DNA of 53,470 bases from Nocardia otitidiscaviarum NBRC 14405 (GTDB lineage Bacteria; Actinomycetota; Actinomycetes; Mycobacteriales; Mycobacteriaceae). The notes beneath the pieces were generated by a model. That model worked only from the letters and a program-made list of their open reading frames with translations. It was not told where the DNA came from and did no database searches. This document shows positions 9,247 to 17,400 of this stretch, piece after piece (position 1 is the stretch's first letter; every line of letters begins with the position of its first letter). The translations under genes and the position numbers were made by a program. The stretch is from the NCBI RefSeq assembly GCF_000308635.1, contig NZ_BAGD01000105.1:1-53470 (forward strand), given 5' to 3'.

Positions 9247-9254
9247 ACGTTCAA
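9239..9254. promoter_or_regulatory. Probable TetR operator, inverted repeat over the start codon
   Basis: TTGAACACACGTTCAA is a perfect 6-bp inverted repeat with a 4-bp spacer and covers the GTG start of the TetR gene. A further partial half-site, GGCGTTCAACG, lies at 9267-9276. The position over the predicted transcription start would block initiation directly. The protein that binds is inferred from location only. Confidence 0.6.
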
Positions 9255-9456
9255 TATACTAAACAGGCGTTCAACGCTTCCGCAAGACCCGACACTCCCC
9301 TGGTCGCCGCATGCCTCGCGCGGATATTCCGCACGGCAAGTTCAACCCGGCAGCATTGCTCCGCATGTCAGAATTCCACGCGTTCGACAAACGCCGATGC
9401 CCGGCGCGGCGGCATCCGGCGGTGCGACCCCAGTGCCGTCCCGGTGGTGTCCGGCC

Positions 9457-10185
9457 TCAGCGTTCGGACATGCCCTGCAATCCGGCGACACCCGCGGTCG
9501 CCACGGCGTCGGTCTCGTGCCGACCGCGGCGGCTGCCCGTGTACGCCCACTTCCGCACCGCGGTCACCGGACGCGGCAGCAACTCCACCTCCGGCGGCAG
9601 ATTGCGCACCGGATCGAAGAATCCGGGTCCGGCCTGTTCGCCGATCTCCGGTGCGGCGACGGTGATCTCCGCCAGCGTCCGCTTGGGACCGGTCAGCGGC
9701 GCGGCCTGCAGGGTGAAGCCGAGTCGGTGCCCCTCCAGATGGGTCGACATCGCCCCGAGCGACGGTGATTCGGGTTGGGCCGCATCGGGTTCGGCGAAGA
9801 TCCACTCGACGGGACCGTCCTCGAACCGGTACGCCATCAGACTGCCGTAGTACGCACTCGACCAGCCCAGCGCGGGCGTGATCACGAACCGGCTCAGCGT
9901 GCCGGTGCCCGTGGTGGCCAGCGCCAGATCCCACGGGCGGTCGTGCCGGTCGAGTACCCGCACCGCCAGTCCGAGCACGTCCGGCACCCCGTCGGGCAAC
10001 CCGACGCCCTTCGAAATCCGCGCCAGCACAGGACGAGCCGCACTGCCCAGCAGTTGCTTGTAGACACCGTCGACGGCATGCAGCACACCGGTCAACGGCA
10101 ATCCGTTCGGATGGAAGACACGGGCGTCACGCACTCGCGCGGCCGCCGCGAACGCTCCCCGCACAATGCCGTCGGCAATAGCCAT
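9457..10185 (-). CDS. Conserved hypothetical protein, possibly catalase-like fold
   Basis: A 242-residue cytoplasmic protein with no signal or membrane helix. ARVFHPNGLPLTGVL near residues 22-36 and the later LSRFVITPALGWSSAYYGSL segment recall a group of actinobacterial proteins labelled 'phosphodiesterase' or catalase-related. The HP-x-G motif is the only catalase-like hint, so no activity is assigned. The ribosome binding site is GAGAGG before ATG 10185. It stands alone between the efflux operon and the O-methyltransferase gene. Confidence 0.65.
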   Translation of the reverse strand: MAIADGIVRGAFAAAARVRDARVFHPNGLPLTGVLHAVDGVYKQLLGSAARPVLARISKGVGLPDGVPDVLGLAVRVLDRHDRPWDLALATTGTGTLSRFVITPALGWSSAYYGSLMAYRFEDGPVEWIFAEPDAAQPESPSLGAMSTHLEGHRLGFTLQAAPLTGPKRTLAEITVAAPEIGEQAGPGFFDPVRNLPPEVELLPRPVTAVRKWAYTGSRRGRHETDAVATAGVAGLQGMSER

Positions 10186-10420
10186 TCGTCTGCACCTCTC
10201 GAATCACTCGACTCTCGCGAGCAATACCCGCAGACACAGCCCCGAACCGTCCGATATGCCACCTGCGCGACACCGTCCGCCCTCCGACCCACCACCGGCC
10301 GCGGTCGCTGCGGGAGCCATTGCGACGCACCCGAATACGGTCGGCGCGCCACCGGTCGCGACCGCGCGACGCTCTAGGCGTCACCCACCGCACGGCCGGT
10401 GCGGCGCGGTGCCCACGGGC

Positions 10421-11068
10421 TCAGCCGCGCGACGCGCACAACAGACCGTCGCCGACCGGGATCAGGACGCTGGTCAGTTGCGGGTCCTCGGCTACGGCGC
10501 GGGTGGCGGCGCGGACCGCCTGGGTGGCCGGATCGCGTTGGGCCGGGTCGGGCACGCGGCCGCCGAGCAGGGCATTGTGCAGCAGAATCGCGCCGCCCTC
10601 GCGGAGCAGGCGCACCCCCTGTTCCACATACTGCGGGTGCTCGAGCGGCGCGCAGTCGATGAACACCAGGTCGTAGGCCCCGTCGGCGAGACGCGGCAGC
10701 ACGTCCAGGGCGCGGCCGTTGATGAGCCGCGTGCGGGCGGGCGCGATATCCGCGGCGCGGAACGCCTCCCGGGCGGCCCGCTGGTGTTCGGGCTCGGAGT
10801 CGATGGTGGTGAGGGTGCCCTCGGAGTGCATGCCGTCCAGCAGCCACAGCCCACTGATCCCGGCCCCGGTGCCCACCTCCACCACGGCCTTGGCCCCCAG
10901 CAGCTGGGCATACATGCTGAGCAGCGCTCCGACCGCGGGCGGCACCGGAGACGCGCCCAATTCGACGGCGCGTTCGCGGGCGGCGACGAGAATATCGTCC
11001 TCGGCCACGGATTCCTCGACGTAGGCGAGGTTGCGCTGCAGGTTCGATGCCGCGGGAGTCTGGCTCAC
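10421..11068 (-). CDS. SAM-dependent O-methyltransferase (Rv1220c-like)
   Basis: A 215-residue class I methyltransferase of the catechol/caffeoyl-CoA O-methyltransferase type. Motif I is VVEVGTGAGISGLWLL (about residues 60-75), the acidic second strand is LTTIDSEPEHQ, and YDLVFIDCAPLEHPQYV carries the metal or substrate acidic site. The start is GTG 11068, with TAGCCT exactly 7 nt upstream, hence probably leaderless. It is divergent from sigE, as Rv1220c is from Rv1221. The methyl acceptor is unknown. Confidence 0.9.
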   Translation of the reverse strand: MSQTPAASNLQRNLAYVEESVAEDDILVAARERAVELGASPVPPAVGALLSMYAQLLGAKAVVEVGTGAGISGLWLLDGMHSEGTLTTIDSEPEHQRAAREAFRAADIAPARTRLINGRALDVLPRLADGAYDLVFIDCAPLEHPQYVEQGVRLLREGGAILLHNALLGGRVPDPAQRDPATQAVRAATRAVAEDPQLTSVLIPVGDGLLCASRG

Positions 11069-11131
11069 GGATATGAGGCTAACGGCGCGACGCCCCTATC
11101 GCGTGCCGGTGACCGACCGGTGTGGCGAATT

Positions 11132-11151
11132 TTCTCAGGTGTCCCTCAGCC
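11132..11151 (+). promoter_or_regulatory. Direct repeat resembling an MprA box upstream of sigE
   Basis: Two CTCAG repeats, TTCTCAGG (11132-11139) and CCTCAGCC (11144-11151), are spaced 11 bp start to start, about one helical turn. This fits a tandem site for an OmpR-type response regulator and, from memory, resembles the MprA box that drives mycobacterial sigE under envelope stress. Identity of the regulator is inferred. Confidence 0.4.
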
Positions 11152-11225
11152 TGCGCATACGGCTGCCACATCGGGACCGGGAAGAGTAATCGCCAACGCC
11201 AGGCCAGCGACCGCGAGCCCGGTTC

Positions 11226-11254
11226 GGGAACAACTCGAGCCAACCCTTCGGTTG
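11226..11254 (+). promoter_or_regulatory. ECF-sigma (SigE/SigH-type) promoter of sigE
   Basis: GGGAAC (11226-11231) and GGTTG (11250-11254) are separated by 18 bp. This matches the mycobacterial SigH/SigE consensus SGGAAC-N17-22-SGTTS at every fixed base. It lies about 50 bp before the sigE start codon and suggests stress-driven or autogenous expression. Confidence 0.6.
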
Positions 11255-11303
11255 TACCCCGTACCGACGTTCACGGTCCCGAGTAGGAGGTAACCCCATC
11301 CAC

Positions 11304-11972
11304 ATGGTCGACGCGGCGCGTGAACACGCCAATCTGCCCGAGCAGATCCCGCCGAACAGCGATATCGCGCTGGACGGCGAATCCTTCGCGGACGAGCCCC
11401 TCACCGGGACCGCCGCCTTCGACGCCACCGGTGACCGCACCATGATGCCCTCCTGGGACGATCTGGTGCGCGAGCACGCCGATCGCGTCTATCGCCTCGC
11501 CTATCGCCTGACCGGTGACCCGCAGGACGCCGAGGACCTGACCCAGGAAACCTTCATTCGCGTCTTCCGCTCCCTGTCGAACTACCAGCCGGGAACCTTC
11601 GAGGGCTGGCTGCACCGCATCACCACCAACCTGTTCCTCGACATGGTCCGCCGCCGTAACCGCATCCGCATGGAGGCGTTGCCGGAGGACTACGACCGGG
11701 TGCCGTCCGAGGGTCCGGGGCCGGAGCAGGTCTACCACGACGCGAATCTGGACCCGAACCTGCAGTCGGCGCTGGACGCGCTGGCGCCGGAGTTCCGTGC
11801 GGCGGTCGTCCTCTGTGACATCGAGGGCCTGTCCTACGAGGAGATCGGCGCCACCCTGGGCGTGAAATTGGGCACCGTGCGCAGCCGAATCCACCGGGGA
11901 CGGCAGGCACTGCGCGAATACCTCGAGCATAATGGGACACAGCGGCGTTTCGACGCCGCGAAGGTCGGGTAA
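11304..11972 (+). CDS. sigE: ECF sigma factor SigE
   Basis: An envelope and heat stress sigma factor of 222 residues. Region 2 (about residues 52-118) contains LVREHADRVYRLAYRLTG and DAEDLTQETFIRVFR; region 4 (about 150-205) contains the HTH YEEIGATLGVKLGTVRSRI. Identity rests on the block order sigE-rseA-htrA-tatB plus the divergent methyltransferase, the same as in M. tuberculosis. It is shorter than the 257-residue M. tuberculosis protein at the N-terminus, where alternative starts are known. GGAGG lies 13 nt before ATG 11304, a long spacing, so the true start could differ slightly. RseA should hold the protein inactive until stress. Confidence 0.95.
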   Translation: MVDAAREHANLPEQIPPNSDIALDGESFADEPLTGTAAFDATGDRTMMPSWDDLVREHADRVYRLAYRLTGDPQDAEDLTQETFIRVFRSLSNYQPGTFEGWLHRITTNLFLDMVRRRNRIRMEALPEDYDRVPSEGPGPEQVYHDANLDPNLQSALDALAPEFRAAVVLCDIEGLSYEEIGATLGVKLGTVRSRIHRGRQALREYLEHNGTQRRFDAAKVG

Positions 11973-12053
11973 ACCTTGCGGGCTGTGTGTCCGTAGTTCC
12001 CGGCACCGGGTTCCCGGGCATTGCCGAGGTCGTTCCGGAAGGGTGTGCACCAT

Positions 12054-12464
12054 ATGAACGGCGAGGACAGAACGCCGAAGCGTCCGCCTCGATTCGCCCC
12101 CACCGAGCATCTGGCCACCGAGGCCATTGCCGCGTACGTGGACGGTGAGCTGCGGATGAACGCGTATCTGCGCGCCTCGCATCACCTGTCGGTGTGCCCC
12201 GAATGCGCGGCCGAGGTGGAGTCCCAGCAGCAGGCGCGGATCGCGCTGCGGCAGTCGAGCCACATCACCGCACCGCTGCGGCTGCACGACACCCTGAGCC
12301 GGATCCCCATCTCGGAGCTGCCCGGCGCGGAGCCGACACCACCGCAGCATCCCGCCCCGGGCCCCGCCGCCGACCACGGCATGTTCGCCGCGGGAGCGAG
12401 TTCCTTCGGCATGCGCCAAGATTCGTTCGACAGCAGGCGGTGGACGGCGTGGTGGCGCAAGTAG
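12054..12464 (+). CDS. rseA: Anti-sigma-E factor RseA (zinc-associated anti-sigma)
   Basis: A 136-residue cytoplasmic anti-sigma factor that binds SigE. The ZAS signature H-x3-C-x2-C is visible as HLSVCPEC (about residues 44-51), preceded by AIAAYVDGELRMNAYLRASH. No transmembrane helix is present, as in mycobacterial RseA. ATG 12054 was chosen because GGAAGG lies upstream and the frame begins MNGEDRTPKRPPRF; an upstream ATG at 12021 has no ribosome binding site. It lies between sigE and htrA and ends 10 bp before the htrA GTG. Confidence 0.93.
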   Translation: MNGEDRTPKRPPRFAPTEHLATEAIAAYVDGELRMNAYLRASHHLSVCPECAAEVESQQQARIALRQSSHITAPLRLHDTLSRIPISELPGAEPTPPQHPAPGPAADHGMFAAGASSFGMRQDSFDSRRWTAWWRK

Positions 12465-12474
12465 AGTTCATCGC

Positions 12475-14058
12475 GTGACCTCCGAATCGAAGAACACTCC
12501 GGCGGCATCGGGTGCCGGGGACCAGCAGCCACCGCACTCCGCGGAGACGCCCGATTCGGCGGCCAACAGGGGGAACCTGAGGCCGTCGGACGCACCGGTC
12601 CTGGGGCCGCGCCCGGTCTACCGCCCGCACGTCGACAAGCACACCGCCCGCGCCTTCCGCCGCCCGAACGGACAGGCCGGTTCCTTCGGCCCGCGGCCCG
12701 GCGGAGTCCCGGCCGCGCCGCCCGCGGATGCGCCCGAGGTGCAGAACCGCCCGCCGGATGCCGTACTGGCCGAGGCGTTCTCGCGTCCCGAGGGCTCCAC
12801 CGAGCTGTTGCAGCGCGATCCGGAGGCGGCGCACGACGACGCGGCCGCGACCCCGCCCGCCGATCCGTGGCGTGACCCGGATGCGGTCGCGCGCCTGGGC
12901 GCGCCCGCGATCGCCGTGCCGCGGCCCGAACCACTCGCTCCCGGTGAGCAGCTGACCGCCCGCGAGGTGCTGTTCGGCGGCAAGGTGAAGCCGGAGGCGC
13001 TGCTCGCGCTGGGCACGGTGGCGGTGGTGCTGGGTGTGCTCGCGGGTCTGCTGGGCGGTGTGATCGGCCTGTTCGCCGGTCAGTCCGCCTCCTCGCTCAC
13101 CGCGCGCAAGGTGGAGTTGCAGACCGCCGGCGGCGGTGAGATCCCGGCCGGTGAGATCGGCAGGGTGGTCGGCGCGGTCATGCCCGCCATGGTCACGGTG
13201 CGGGCGTGGGTCGGCGACAGCGGCTCCTCCGGTTCCGGGGTGGTGATCTCCGGCGAGGGCCATATCGTCACCAACAATCACGTGATCTCACTGGCCGCCA
13301 ACGACAAGACCGGCCAGGCCAAACTGCAGGTGGTGTTCTCCGACAACACGCGGGTCCCGGCCACCATTGTCGGACGCGATCCCAAATCCGACCTGGCCGT
13401 GCTGCATGTGGACGTGAAGAATCTGTCGGTCATCCAGCTCGGGGAATCGGAGAATGTGAAGGTCGGCGATCAGGTGCTGGCCATCGGTTCACCGCTGGGC
13501 CTGGAGGAGACGGTCACCGCCGGTATCGTGTCGGCGTTGAATCGACCGGTCAAGGTCGGCGGTGAGGGCACCGACACCGATGCCACGCTCGACGCCGTGC
13601 AGACCGATGCCGCCATCAATCACGGCAACTCCGGCGGTGCGCTGGTGGATATGCAGGGCCGACTGGTCGGCATCAATACCGCCATCAAATCCGAGAGCGG
13701 CGGCTCGGTGGGCCTCGGTTTCGCCATTCCGGTGGATCAGGTGAAGCGGATTTCACAGGCGCTGATCGACAACGGTGAGGTGCACCACCCCCGGCTGGGT
13801 GTGAGCGCCCGCACCAAGATCGTCGCCAATGACGTGATGAGCGGTGCCGAGGTGGCCGATGTGCAGGCCGGCGGTCCGGCCGCCAAGGCGGGCATCGTGG
13901 AGGGCGACGTGATCGTGGGGGTCGGCGACCGCGAGGTCACCGGTCCGGAGGAGCTCACCGTCGCGGTGCAGTCACAGGAAATTGGCCAGACGGTCACCGT
14001 CCGCTTGATCCGCGACGGCCGGGAAGTAGATGTCCCGGTTACTCTCGAATCAGACTGA
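12475..14058 (+). CDS. htrA: HtrA/DegP-family membrane-anchored serine protease
   Basis: A periplasm-facing protease and chaperone of 527 residues. A long Pro/Ala-rich cytoplasmic region (1-170) is followed by one transmembrane helix (about 174-201), a trypsin-like domain with His269 (TNNHV), Asp306 (KSDLAVL) and Ser386 (GNSGG), and one C-terminal PDZ domain (about 430-525; GGPAAKAGIVEGDVIVGVG). All three catalytic residues are intact. The length agrees with M. tuberculosis HtrA (Rv1223). It sits in the sigE operon, where it degrades or refolds damaged envelope proteins. Confidence 0.96.
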   Translation: MTSESKNTPAASGAGDQQPPHSAETPDSAANRGNLRPSDAPVLGPRPVYRPHVDKHTARAFRRPNGQAGSFGPRPGGVPAAPPADAPEVQNRPPDAVLAEAFSRPEGSTELLQRDPEAAHDDAAATPPADPWRDPDAVARLGAPAIAVPRPEPLAPGEQLTAREVLFGGKVKPEALLALGTVAVVLGVLAGLLGGVIGLFAGQSASSLTARKVELQTAGGGEIPAGEIGRVVGAVMPAMVTVRAWVGDSGSSGSGVVISGEGHIVTNNHVISLAANDKTGQAKLQVVFSDNTRVPATIVGRDPKSDLAVLHVDVKNLSVIQLGESENVKVGDQVLAIGSPLGLEETVTAGIVSALNRPVKVGGEGTDTDATLDAVQTDAAINHGNSGGALVDMQGRLVGINTAIKSESGGSVGLGFAIPVDQVKRISQALIDNGEVHHPRLGVSARTKIVANDVMSGAEVADVQAGGPAAKAGIVEGDVIVGVGDREVTGPEELTVAVQSQEIGQTVTVRLIRDGREVDVPVTLESD

Positions 14059-14100
14059 CCACCCTCGAACGACACCTCGACAGGAGCGGAGGAGGGAGAA

Positions 14101-14122
14101 TCGCGGCCCGCCGGGGCCGCGA
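14101..14122 (+). other. Perfect hairpin in the htrA-tatB gap
   Basis: TCGCGGCCC and GGGCCGCGA form a 9-bp GC stem with a 4-nt loop, ending 33 nt before tatB. There is no T-run after it. It may be an RNA-processing or attenuating element that lowers tatB relative to htrA. Confidence 0.45.
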
Positions 14123-14155
14123 ACAGCCGGAGCGAAGCGGAGGCAAGAAGACACC

Positions 14156-14557
14156 GTGTTCAGCAATATCAGCTGGGGCGAGATGATGATCCTGGTCGTC
14201 GCCGCCCTCGTCATCCTCGGACCGGAGCGGCTGCCCGGCGCTATCCGCTGGACCGGTAGAACGCTGCGACAGGTACGCGATTACGCTACCGGTGCGACGA
14301 CATCGCTGAAGCAGGAACTCGGGCCGGAATTCGAGGAGATCCGGAAACCGCTCGAGCAGTTGAACGAACTCCGCGGTATGAATCCGCGGTCGATGGTGAC
14401 CAAACACCTTCTCGACGGCGACGATTCCCTCTTCACCGGAAAATTCGACAAACCCGTCAGCGCTCCTAGCAGCAATTACGGCAGTTTTTCGATGCCGGAA
14501 CCGGCTAAACCGCTGGAGCGCAACGAGCGCCCGCCGCTGGATCCCGACGCGACCTAA
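14156..14557 (+). CDS. tatB: Sec-independent protein translocase subunit TatB
   Basis: A twin-arginine translocase subunit of 133 residues. The pattern is classical: a short periplasmic start (FSNISWGEM), one N-terminal transmembrane helix (MMILVVAALVILG), the hinge GPERLPGA, then an amphipathic helix and a charged tail rich in Glu and Pro. The length matches M. tuberculosis TatB (131). The start is GTG 14156, with GGAGG 12 nt upstream. Tat substrates in this window include the cholesterol oxidase and the DUF1906 protein, both with RR signals. Confidence 0.94.
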   Translation: MFSNISWGEMMILVVAALVILGPERLPGAIRWTGRTLRQVRDYATGATTSLKQELGPEFEEIRKPLEQLNELRGMNPRSMVTKHLLDGDDSLFTGKFDKPVSAPSSNYGSFSMPEPAKPLERNERPPLDPDAT

Positions 14558-14616
14558 TTCGGGCCAAGTAAACCGGAGTAGACGCCGAGAGCTGTTCAGG
14601 TACCTAGACTTCGGTT

Positions 14617-15453
14617 ATGTCGGCCGATGAGGTGGCACGGGTGTTCGCGATCGAGGACAAGGTCGAACGCCTCAAGGCGGCCACCGATGGTGTGGCCGCA
14701 GCCCAGCAGACCATCAACGAGCTCACCAGAATTCGGCGTGCGGTCATCAGGGAACTGCACGCGGAGGGCTGGACCTTCGCGAGAATCGGTGCGGCGGCGG
14801 GGCTTTCCCGGGCGCGCATCCATCAGGTGAGCACGCAGGGACCGGTACCGGAAGGTTTGTTCTTCGGGCACGGACCGCTCACCATCCTCACCCCTGACGT
14901 ACGGTCCACCACCCGCGCCATGGCCCTGGTGGGCGCGCCGGACCCGGCCGGGCCGCACCGGCTGCTGGAACTGCTGCGCGAACTGGGATTCACCGTCACC
15001 ATCGAGCGCTTCCTGCCCGGACGTCCGCTGGATCTCGACCGGGACGGGTTGATCGTGCTCGGCGGGCCCGAGCTCTCCCCCAGCCTGCGCTACCTGGTGG
15101 CGGCGGACCCGCGGCTGCGGCGCACGGTGGCGCGGGCCGGGCGGGTGCGCCGCGGTATCGAGGATCGCGCCGCCCGCCGGGTATACCGACCGGGCGGCAC
15201 CGAGCCCTACGACATCGCCTACCTGGCCCGCCTCCCCCGCCCCGACGGCCGCGGCCACGTGCTGGTCATCGACGGCCTGCACCCACCCGCCTCCCTCGGC
15301 GCCATCCGCCTGCTGGCCACCCGTCTGGCGACCCTGCACGAGCGCGCGGGCATCCACCCCTTCTCGGCCGTCGTGGGCGTCCGCTACGACCGCTCCACCG
15401 GCGAACCCATCGAAGCCGACCTGCTCACCCCCATCTACCGCCACGACCGCTGA
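14617..15453 (+). CDS. HTH DNA-binding protein with unknown C-terminal domain
   Basis: A 278-residue protein. Residues 1-70 are helical and contain a sigma-region-4-like HTH (GWTFARIGAAAGLSRARIHQV, about 51-71). The remaining ~200 residues form an alpha/beta region with GLIVLGGPELSPSLRYLVAADP and VLVIDGLHPPASLGAIRLLATRLA, which I do not recognise; it could sense a ligand or interact with the envelope system nearby. TAGACT lies 6 nt before ATG 14617, hence probably leaderless. It stands at a junction of two blocks that are not adjacent in M. tuberculosis. Confidence 0.75.
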   Translation: MSADEVARVFAIEDKVERLKAATDGVAAAQQTINELTRIRRAVIRELHAEGWTFARIGAAAGLSRARIHQVSTQGPVPEGLFFGHGPLTILTPDVRSTTRAMALVGAPDPAGPHRLLELLRELGFTVTIERFLPGRPLDLDRDGLIVLGGPELSPSLRYLVAADPRLRRTVARAGRVRRGIEDRAARRVYRPGGTEPYDIAYLARLPRPDGRGHVLVIDGLHPPASLGAIRLLATRLATLHERAGIHPFSAVVGVRYDRSTGEPIEADLLTPIYRHDR

Positions 15454-15474
15454 CAGGCGGCCTCGTGACACCGA

Positions 15475-15514
15475 GAAGGCGGGCCGCTCCGGCGATTCCG
15501 GTCGGCCCGCCTTC
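15475..15514. terminator. Bidirectional terminator hairpin
   Basis: GAAGGCGGGCCG (15475-15486) and CGGCCCGCCTTC (15503-15514) form a perfect 12-bp stem. The 16-nt loop holds a smaller CCGG/CCGG pairing. It lies between the convergent HTH gene and gpgS. No strong T-run follows on either side, which is usual for high-GC actinobacteria. Confidence 0.7.
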
Positions 15515-15528
15515 GCGACGGATTCAGG

Positions 15529-16449
15529 TCAGGCGGCGGCCCAGGCGGGGCGCAGCTCCTTCATAGGTGGGCGGTCGGTGAGGGATACCTCGGTGGTGAG
15601 CGCGGTGAATTCACCGCCGATGAGCGGGAACTGGGTCAGGGCCGCGCCGGAGTCCGGGATTCCGCTGCGGCCCAGCACCGTTCCGAGGATCTGGCGACTC
15701 ATGACGCCGAGGTCGGACAGCGGGCGGTTGCGATGAGTGCGGACGCCGAGGTTGACCTGGCCGATGGCGTGCAGGCCGTACAGGTCGAAAGTGTCCAGCA
15801 GCAGGCCGATCTCGACGCCGTAGCCGGGTGCGAACGGAACCGAGGTGAGCAGTTCACGGGTGCCCGCGTACTCGCCGCCGAGCGGCTGCAACACCTTCGA
15901 CAGTTCGGGTCGCAGCGCCGACAGCAGTGGACGGGCCACCAGTTCGGTGACGCGGCCGCCGCCGTGCTCGTCGATACCGGTGTCGTGGCGCAGCGGGCGG
16001 CGGTAGTAGGCCTTGGACAGTTGCACGTCCGGCACGGTGAGCAGTGGGCCGAGCAGCTTCGGCACGAACATGGGGTCCGGATCGATGAGATCGGAGTCCA
16101 CGAACGCCACCAGGTCACCGTCGGTGACGGCCAGCGACCGCCACAGCACCTCCCCCTTGCCCGGCACGGGCTCGAGTTCGGGTACGGCCTGTTCGCGGGT
16201 GTACACGGTGGCCCCGGCGGCGCGGGCGCGTTCGATGGTGGCGTCGGTGGAGCCGGAGTCCAGCACCACCAGTTCGTCCACCAGGGTGCCGAGCAGGGGT
16301 CTGATACTGGCGACGACGTCGGCGACGGTGTCCTGTTCGTTGAGGGCGGGCAGGACCACCGATACGGTGCGGTCCTTCTTGGCGGCGACGAGCTCTTCGA
16401 CCGTCCAGTCGGGACGATCCCAGGTATGGGTGAAGTTCCAGTCCGTCAT
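15529..16449 (-). CDS. gpgS: Glucosyl-3-phosphoglycerate synthase
   Basis: A GT81 glycosyltransferase of 306 residues that moves glucose from a nucleotide sugar to 3-phosphoglycerate, the first step of methylglucose lipopolysaccharide synthesis. Visible are VSVVLPALNEQDTVADVV at the nucleotide site (about 29-46), FVDSDL with the metal-binding D-x-D motif (about 113-118), and GYGVEIGLLLDTFDLYG in the acceptor region. ATG 16449 overlaps the folP2 stop by 4 nt (ATGA), so the two genes are coupled, as Rv1208 follows Rv1207. An upstream extension to 16575 runs through folP2 and is rejected. Confidence 0.95.
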   Translation of the reverse strand: MTDWNFTHTWDRPDWTVEELVAAKKDRTVSVVLPALNEQDTVADVVASIRPLLGTLVDELVVLDSGSTDATIERARAAGATVYTREQAVPELEPVPGKGEVLWRSLAVTDGDLVAFVDSDLIDPDPMFVPKLLGPLLTVPDVQLSKAYYRRPLRHDTGIDEHGGGRVTELVARPLLSALRPELSKVLQPLGGEYAGTRELLTSVPFAPGYGVEIGLLLDTFDLYGLHAIGQVNLGVRTHRNRPLSDLGVMSRQILGTVLGRSGIPDSGAALTQFPLIGGEFTALTTEVSLTDRPPMKELRPAWAAA

Positions 16450-17318
16450 ACGAGACCTCGCAGGGTTCGGGCGGGCGGGCGGAGACCCTGGATGGCGGCG
16501 ATCATGTCGACCACACGGCGCGTGGCGGCGACCTCGTGCACCCGGAAAACCCGAGCACCCGCGGCGGCGGACCAAGCAGTTGCTGCCAATGTGCCCTCCA
16601 ATCGTTCGGACAGGCCGACACCAAGAGTCTCTCCGATGAAATCCTTATTGCTCAGCGCCATCAAGACCGGCCAGCCGGAGTTAACGAGAACGTCCAAAGC
16701 CCGCAACAATTCCAGCCCGTGGTAGGTGTTTTTGCCGAAATCATGCGTGGGATCGATCAGTATCGAATCTTTTGCCACGCCAGCCGCCGCGGCGGCCTCG
16801 GCCGCGCCCACCACCGTTTCGGTGACCTCGGCCACCACATCGGCGTAGCGCACCCGATGCGGGCGGGTGCGCGGCACGGCTCCGCCGGTGTGGCTGCACA
16901 CGATGCCCACCCCCAGTTCGGCCGCCACCCCCACCAGGTCCGGATCGGCGCCGGCCCAGGTGTCGTTGATCAGATCCGCGCCCGCCGCCACCGCGGCCCG
17001 CGCCACCTCGGCCCGCCAGGTGTCCACACTGATCAACAGGTCCGGATGCGCCTCCCGAATGGCGGCCACGAACGGCACCACCCGCCGCGCCTCCTCGGCG
17101 GCGTCCACCTCGGCACCGGGCCCGGCCTTCACCCCGCCGATGTCGACGAGATCGGCCCCCTCCCGCACCGCCCGGGCAACCGCCCCCATGGCGGCCTCGT
17201 CACCGAAGGTCGCACCCTTGTCGTAGAAGCTGTCCGGCGTCCGGTTCACGATCGCCATCACCAGCGCCCGATCCGTCGCCACCGGCTTCCCGCACAATGT
17301 CGGCAACGGCGCACACAT
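16446..17318 (-). CDS. folP2: Dihydropteroate synthase homologue FolP2
   Basis: A 290-residue pterin-binding TIM barrel. Signatures are MAIVNRTPDSFYDKG at the first strand, DLVDIGGVKAGPG, ISVDTWRAEVARAA, LINDTWAGAD and LIDPTHDFGKNTYHG. From memory, the mycobacterial FolP2 paralogue lacks dihydropteroate synthase activity, and its link to gpgS suggests a role near methylglucose polysaccharide synthesis rather than folate. ATG 17318 was chosen because TACAGT lies exactly 7 nt upstream; an in-frame GTG at 17348 would lie before that transcription start. Confidence 0.92.
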   Translation of the reverse strand: MCAPLPTLCGKPVATDRALVMAIVNRTPDSFYDKGATFGDEAAMGAVARAVREGADLVDIGGVKAGPGAEVDAAEEARRVVPFVAAIREAHPDLLISVDTWRAEVARAAVAAGADLINDTWAGADPDLVGVAAELGVGIVCSHTGGAVPRTRPHRVRYADVVAEVTETVVGAAEAAAAAGVAKDSILIDPTHDFGKNTYHGLELLRALDVLVNSGWPVLMALSNKDFIGETLGVGLSERLEGTLAATAWSAAAGARVFRVHEVAATRRVVDMIAAIQGLRPPARTLRGLV

Positions 17319-17400
17319 GCCCTCGACTGTACCCAGCCCTGTACCCACCCCGCCCGTCAGGAGATCGAGGACACCCGGGTCCGGCTCCCCGCGACGGCGG

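Noticed and set aside
10186..10420. Short ORFs between the hypothetical gene at 9457 and the O-methyltransferase gene.
   Set aside because: They are Arg-rich, lack ribosome binding sites and leaderless signals, and show no conserved motif.
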